A DNA stretch of 64,000 nt, from contig BRON01000015.1 in assembly GCA_024345305.1 (NCBI GenBank), forward strand, positions 1,054,001 to 1,118,000, written 5' to 3'. This stretch comes from Mrakia gelida (lineage: Eukaryota > Basidiomycota > Tremellomycetes > Cystofilobasidiales > Mrakiaceae). The notes under the pieces were generated by a model, which had not been told where the DNA came from, made no database searches, and saw only the letters and a list, made by a program, of their open reading frames with translations. Positions 60,454 to 64,000 of this stretch are shown in pieces. Each line of letters opens with the position of its first letter. Within the stretch, counting starts at the first letter, position 1. A program made the translations under genes and the position numbers.

Positions 60454-62014
60454 GTTTTTATTATTATTAGTCTCTTCCTTTCGTTTCCGTTTTCTTTGCT
60501 GATCTACTTACGACGATCCTCCTCTGCCTTCCCGTCCTCCGTCTTCTTCCCTCTCCTCTCCTCTTGTCTTCTCTGCTCTCTCCTCGTCTCGCGCAACGCG
60601 ACCTCTCCCCCCTTTCCCTCCTTCTCGACCCTCTCGAATCGATCAGCCTGCCTCAAGACAGTTATGCTGGGAGAGAGTGACCACCACGTTTCGGGGCGAA
60701 GAATAAGCTCGGTCGTGGCGCGGACGAAGGACAGACGGAGACAAAAGGCGAAAGAGAACAGAGAACAGAGAAGAAGGAAGAGAAGAGCAAGGTCCGTTTT
60801 TGCACATGGTATAGATAGAGCTACAAGCGTATGATTCAGAGGCACGAACGAGAGAAGAGATAGAGGACGAGGACAAACAAGCTAAAGAAGGAGAAAACGA
60901 AACACGACGCGACTCTATTCCATCTGCATCTCTGTTGAGAAGAGAGGAGGGCACTGAGACAGCTGGATAGCAGTCGGGACGGATCTAGAAGTTTCTACAC
61001 TTCTCCCCTAGCTACTACTGGAAAGGCTCTGCTTGGAGCTTTGTCAATGAGGAGTCAACGTCGACGGCTCAAGCCGATCCCTTCTTTGCTGGCGTCTGAT
61101 CAGCTCTGAAACCATCGTATCAGACACTGTAGACCTACGCCAATTAGTGCATCTAATCACCATTATTACTCTGGATCCGAGAAGGCACACCCCTTTGCTC
61201 GAATCGCCTCTCTCAGACACGCTTGTCTCGTATTTTATTCTGTGAGGCTATCTTTCAGTCACCTTCAGATCGCAAGTTGCTCTCCTTGCTCGATTGAGCA
61301 CCCAACGTTTCTTCGTAACTTTGCTCCACAGCGAGAATGAGAAACGACAGGCTGTCTTTTTGACGCTTACGGACCTGCAACCGCAGACGCGTACGCTGAG
61401 TGGAGATGATGTTTGATGGAAAGCAGGGAATAATATGAATGTAGTTCGATAACTAAGCTACTACGTAACCTTCATATACGAGGCGATGGCGAAAGAAAAG
61501 GAAGGAAGGCGTCGGATTTGTGCAATCAACGCTGACTGACTATTCTTTGCTACTTCAGTTCATTCACACCACCGGATCGGTCGCACTTTAGTCTCAGAGC
61601 CAGCCTGGAGAGGTCATGAGTCAGTTTGACTGTCGTCGTTATTCTTGAAGAAAAACTGAGGCTGACCCAGAACTTTCTTTCACCTGGACGCGATTTGGGA
61701 CGCCAATTCTCAGCAAGTCCGAGACCTCGCTATCGCTTATATTTAACGACCGGTCACCGTCAAGTAAGCACACTCATTTCTTTTTAGCTTCGACGTCTTC
61801 CTTCGATCCTGCGACGATTGAATCGTCGACGTAATGGCTGAACAGCCTTCGACGACTGGCAGACGAGGTCGTTTCAACTGCACCTCTCCCCTCCCCTCTG
61901 CTCATAAATCGAGCTCACTCTGAACTTCCCCAACACCAGTCTTCAAAAGTCGCCTCCAATCAGCACAATAGAACTGGTGAAACGCGATTAGACCTTACTT
62001 CGCCCCCGTTTCGA
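60454..62014. other. Repeat-rich intergenic
   Basis: Contains the family C LTR fragment (60933-61020), the second copy of the 40-bp dispersed repeat (61323-61362), and low-copy DNA with no ORF of note. Confidence 0.5.
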
Positions 62015-62427
62015 TGTTGAAAGTGTTGGAAGGTGGCGACTCGCAGAGAGATATTACGTAGTAGCTTAGTAACGAGTCTCGTCCAATCCGTGTGTCAGTA
62101 ACCCTCCTTTCTAATCAACTTCTTTGTAAGCTACCTTCAGATCACGTGACCATTTCTATAGTATATAAACCTTTCGAGTAGCTAGCTTTATACAACAAGC
62201 TTTGAACCACATCCTGCAGACTTCCCTAAGCTCAAGTGGACGACCCAACAACAGAAAGGAGCGACGCGTGGACCCCGTGTGTTCCATTCTCACATAGCTT
62301 ACTCCATAGTTTCCCACGCTAGCTGTCGCCATCTTCTCTCTCTTGTAGTATAATAGTCCTCATCGTCTAGCGTAGGATGATAACTAACTTGCACAACCCC
62401 AACTTCCCAGATCCGGAAGTTTCAACA
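62015..62427 (+). mobile_element. Family B LTR interrupted by a family A LTR
   Basis: LTR B begins TGTTGAAAG (62015-62023), resumes at 62254 and ends AACTTCCCAGATCCGGAAGT then TTCAACA. Without the insert it is about 178 bp, similar to 23257-23436. Its end matches the copia 3' LTR at 55974. A third related end (CTTGCGC..GAAGTTTTAACA) is at about 62550-62598. Confidence 0.85.
62024..62253 (-). mobile_element. Solo LTR, family A, nested in family B LTR
   Basis: 230 bp, minus-strand TGTTGTTGGG to CCTTCCAACA, flanked by GAAAG at 62019-62023 and 62254-62258. Confidence 0.9.
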
Positions 62428-62989
62428 GATAACAGGTCATTCTTCCTTTCTAGAACGTTCCGACCACTTCTCTTCATCAGTAGTTTCCACATAGTTCTAG
62501 AAGCTTCCGTTTCGACTAGTATAAGAGTCTCTGATCCTTTAGCTTAGGATGAGAACGAACTTGCGCTACACAACTTCTCAAGACCAGAAGTTTTAACACC
62601 CTGGAGCAGGAGCAGACGCGACTTCAGCAGCAGTTGCCGACGCAAACGACGACGAGGAGCCATCTCTTCTTAGTTGGGAGGACGCAGAGGAGGAGAGGGA
62701 CATTGGGTCGGTCTGGATCAAGTTGGAGAGGAAGGAATCTCGGAAGATCAGCGTATCGCAGTCGTCGGTGGGATTTGTTGGAAAGTGAGCTCGTCCTCGA
62801 CCCAAGCGGAACCTCTTTTGGAGCGAGAGATGTTGTTGTATCCTGACTAGCTATTCGGTGCGCTTATATACTACTGACTATTCGTGAAGGTTCTAGAAAT
62901 GGGCTAAACTATGACGTTACGGCCAGAGAGCGACTGACTAAGCGAACTATGGAAACCAAGAAAAAACGCTAGAAGGTCCGATGAAGCCT

Positions 62990-63385
62990 CGACAATTCCC
63001 AGCGACACCAAATCTCAACAAGAGTCACACAGAACGCGAGCTCGTGAGCCTCCATGTGAGGATCGAGCGAGGAGCGAGGGTGTCTAGAGGTCGGGTGCCT
63101 AGGATAAGCAAGGCGAGGTAAGATCCAAAGGTGATTCAAGATAGAGAACGAAAGAGAGGCGGGCAAAAGGCCCTCTTATACTAGAGACGAGGGAACATTC
63201 TAGAAAAAGGTAGCACGCGAAGGAACATGACGAAAGAGAGAGATGACTAAAGACTACGGGGAGAAAGAGAAAGAAGCCGAAAGAGCAAACTATATATAAA
63301 GAGAAAGAGAGAGCAATGACTAAGGTACAAGGCGTAAGAGTGGGAAGATCCGGAGTGGAACGCGACGCGACGTGATTCCCTGACA
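62990..63385 (-). mobile_element. Putative 3' LTR of the gypsy element
   Basis: On the minus strand a purine tract AGAAGGGGGCATA precedes TGTCAGGGAATCACGTCGCG (from 63385), then two TATA-like sites (TTATATATAG, GTATAAGAGGGCC). The far end was not determined; 62990 is approximate. An LTR-like segment (GACTAGCTATTCGG..TTATATACTA) at about 62845-62875 is separate. Confidence 0.6.
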
Positions 63386-63423
63386 TATGCCCCCTTCTAA
63401 GACGCGAAGGTCCCTCGAGCGTC

Positions 63424-64000
63424 CTAAGATCCGAGTTGAGGTTTACGTTGAGGTTTACGAGGTTTACGAGGTCGACGAGGTCGTGCGCCTGGATGCGAGC
63501 GAAGGTAGGAGTTGAGAACACGAATTCGGGCGAGTCCGTCGGCCGGTTCCCAACTGTCGTCGATGTCTTGATATCCTTGCCAGTGGACGAGGTAGTAAGT
63601 CCCGTCGGGTCGATGTTCGTGAGCGAGAATCCGTTCGACGATGAAGAGCTCCTGGGACTCAAATTCGATGAGGGGTGCTGGGTCCTGATACTGGTTAGGA
63701 AGTCCGGGAGTGTGGGGGAGGAGGAGCGAGACGGGGAAGACTGGATGAACTTGGAGGGTTGGCGGAAGATCGAGGACGTAGGTGACTGGGGAGAGTTTTC
63801 GTAGGATGGGGAAGGGACCAAGGTTTCGAGCGTCGAGCTTGAAGGAGGGACGGGAGGTGGCGATGTTGCGAGAGTTGAGCCAAACGAGGTCTCCAATGTT
63901 GAAGAGATCAACCTCCTCTCCGTTCTTGTCGATTTTGACGGGAGCTCGGTGTTTCCGATCGTAGTACTCTTTCTGGAGCTCTTGAGCATGGATGATGGAC
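63424..64000 (-). CDS. Ty3/gypsy polyprotein, integrase C-terminus with chromodomain (partial)
   Basis: Minus-strand open frame of 191 codons entering from the right end and stopping at 63424-63426. It has the integrase tail (AQELQKEYYDRKHRAP; LFNIGDLVWLNSRNI), the GPY/F module (KLDARNLGPFPILRKLSPVT, then YVLDLP and HPVFPVSLLLPH), and a chromodomain. The chromodomain has VERILAHEHRPDGTYYLVHW then QGYQDIDDSWEPADGL, with the aromatic cage positions Y, W and W visible. It ends in a basic Pro-Arg-Lys tail. This is a chromovirus; the chromodomain likely guides integration to marked chromatin. No lesions in the visible part, so it may be recent. Confidence 0.88.
   Translation of the reverse strand, partial: SIIHAQELQKEYYDRKHRAPVKIDKNGEEVDLFNIGDLVWLNSRNIATSRPSFKLDARNLGPFPILRKLSPVTYVLDLPPTLQVHPVFPVSLLLPHTPGLPNQYQDPAPLIEFESQELFIVERILAHEHRPDGTYYLVHWQGYQDIDDSWEPADGLARIRVLNSYLRSHPGARPRRPRKPRKPQRKPQLGS

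Overview
The window reads as nuclear DNA of a basidiomycetous fungus, most likely a GC-rich Pucciniomycotina yeast (Microbotryomycetes-like; this placement is inference). Genes are split into many short exons by 50-120 nt introns with GTGAGT-type donors, CTGAC branch points and pyrimidine-rich acceptors. Telomeric repeats are CCCTAA. The recognisable proteins are fungal. Gene models were built by hand from splice phase and family alignment from memory; no search was run.

Layout. 1-3.9 kb: 3' end of a TSC13-type enoyl reductase and a complete Pex30-type peroxin (Pex24p/DysF). 3.9-13.6 kb: no convincing protein gene. It holds a diverged tandem array of about 2.1 kb units with intron-like signals, then two families of short degenerate repeats. 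13.7-15 kb: 5' part of a GT61-like glycosyltransferase that loses its 3' end near a palindrome cluster. 16.8-20.6 kb: a decayed C2H2/recombinase-like gene resembling basidiomycete telomere-linked genes, ending in an interstitial telomeric tract that also cuts an opposing membrane-protein gene. 21.5-34.8 kb: five paralogous small four-TM membrane proteins (21538, 22624, 31903, 33015, 34210), with an 11-exon membrane-anchored aspartic protease between them. 34.8-38.4 kb: solo LTRs, one nested, and an aldehyde dehydrogenase relic. 39.0-46.5 kb: two intact convergent transporters, an Nha1-type Na+/H+ antiporter and a Pho89-type Na+/phosphate symporter. 47.1-58.3 kb: a graveyard with a copia relic cutting a forkhead gene, an SDR scrap, a pogo-type DDE transposase interrupted by a second copia element, and an enolase pseudogene. 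59.0-60.5 kb: intact FEX fluoride exporter. 61-64 kb: nested LTRs and the 3' end of a Ty3/gypsy chromovirus.

Functionally, the intact core is membrane and ion housekeeping: very-long-chain fatty acid elongation, peroxisome/ER membrane, Na+ and Pi homeostasis, and fluoride export. The rest looks subtelomere-like: tandem duplication, gene truncation, nested retroelements and an internal telomere tract. Two features stand out as possibly undescribed: the small-TM paralog cluster with conserved exon-like spacers, and the repeat field at 4.5-12.7 kb. The 8-bp palindrome GACGCGTC is strongly enriched across the window, including inside introns.
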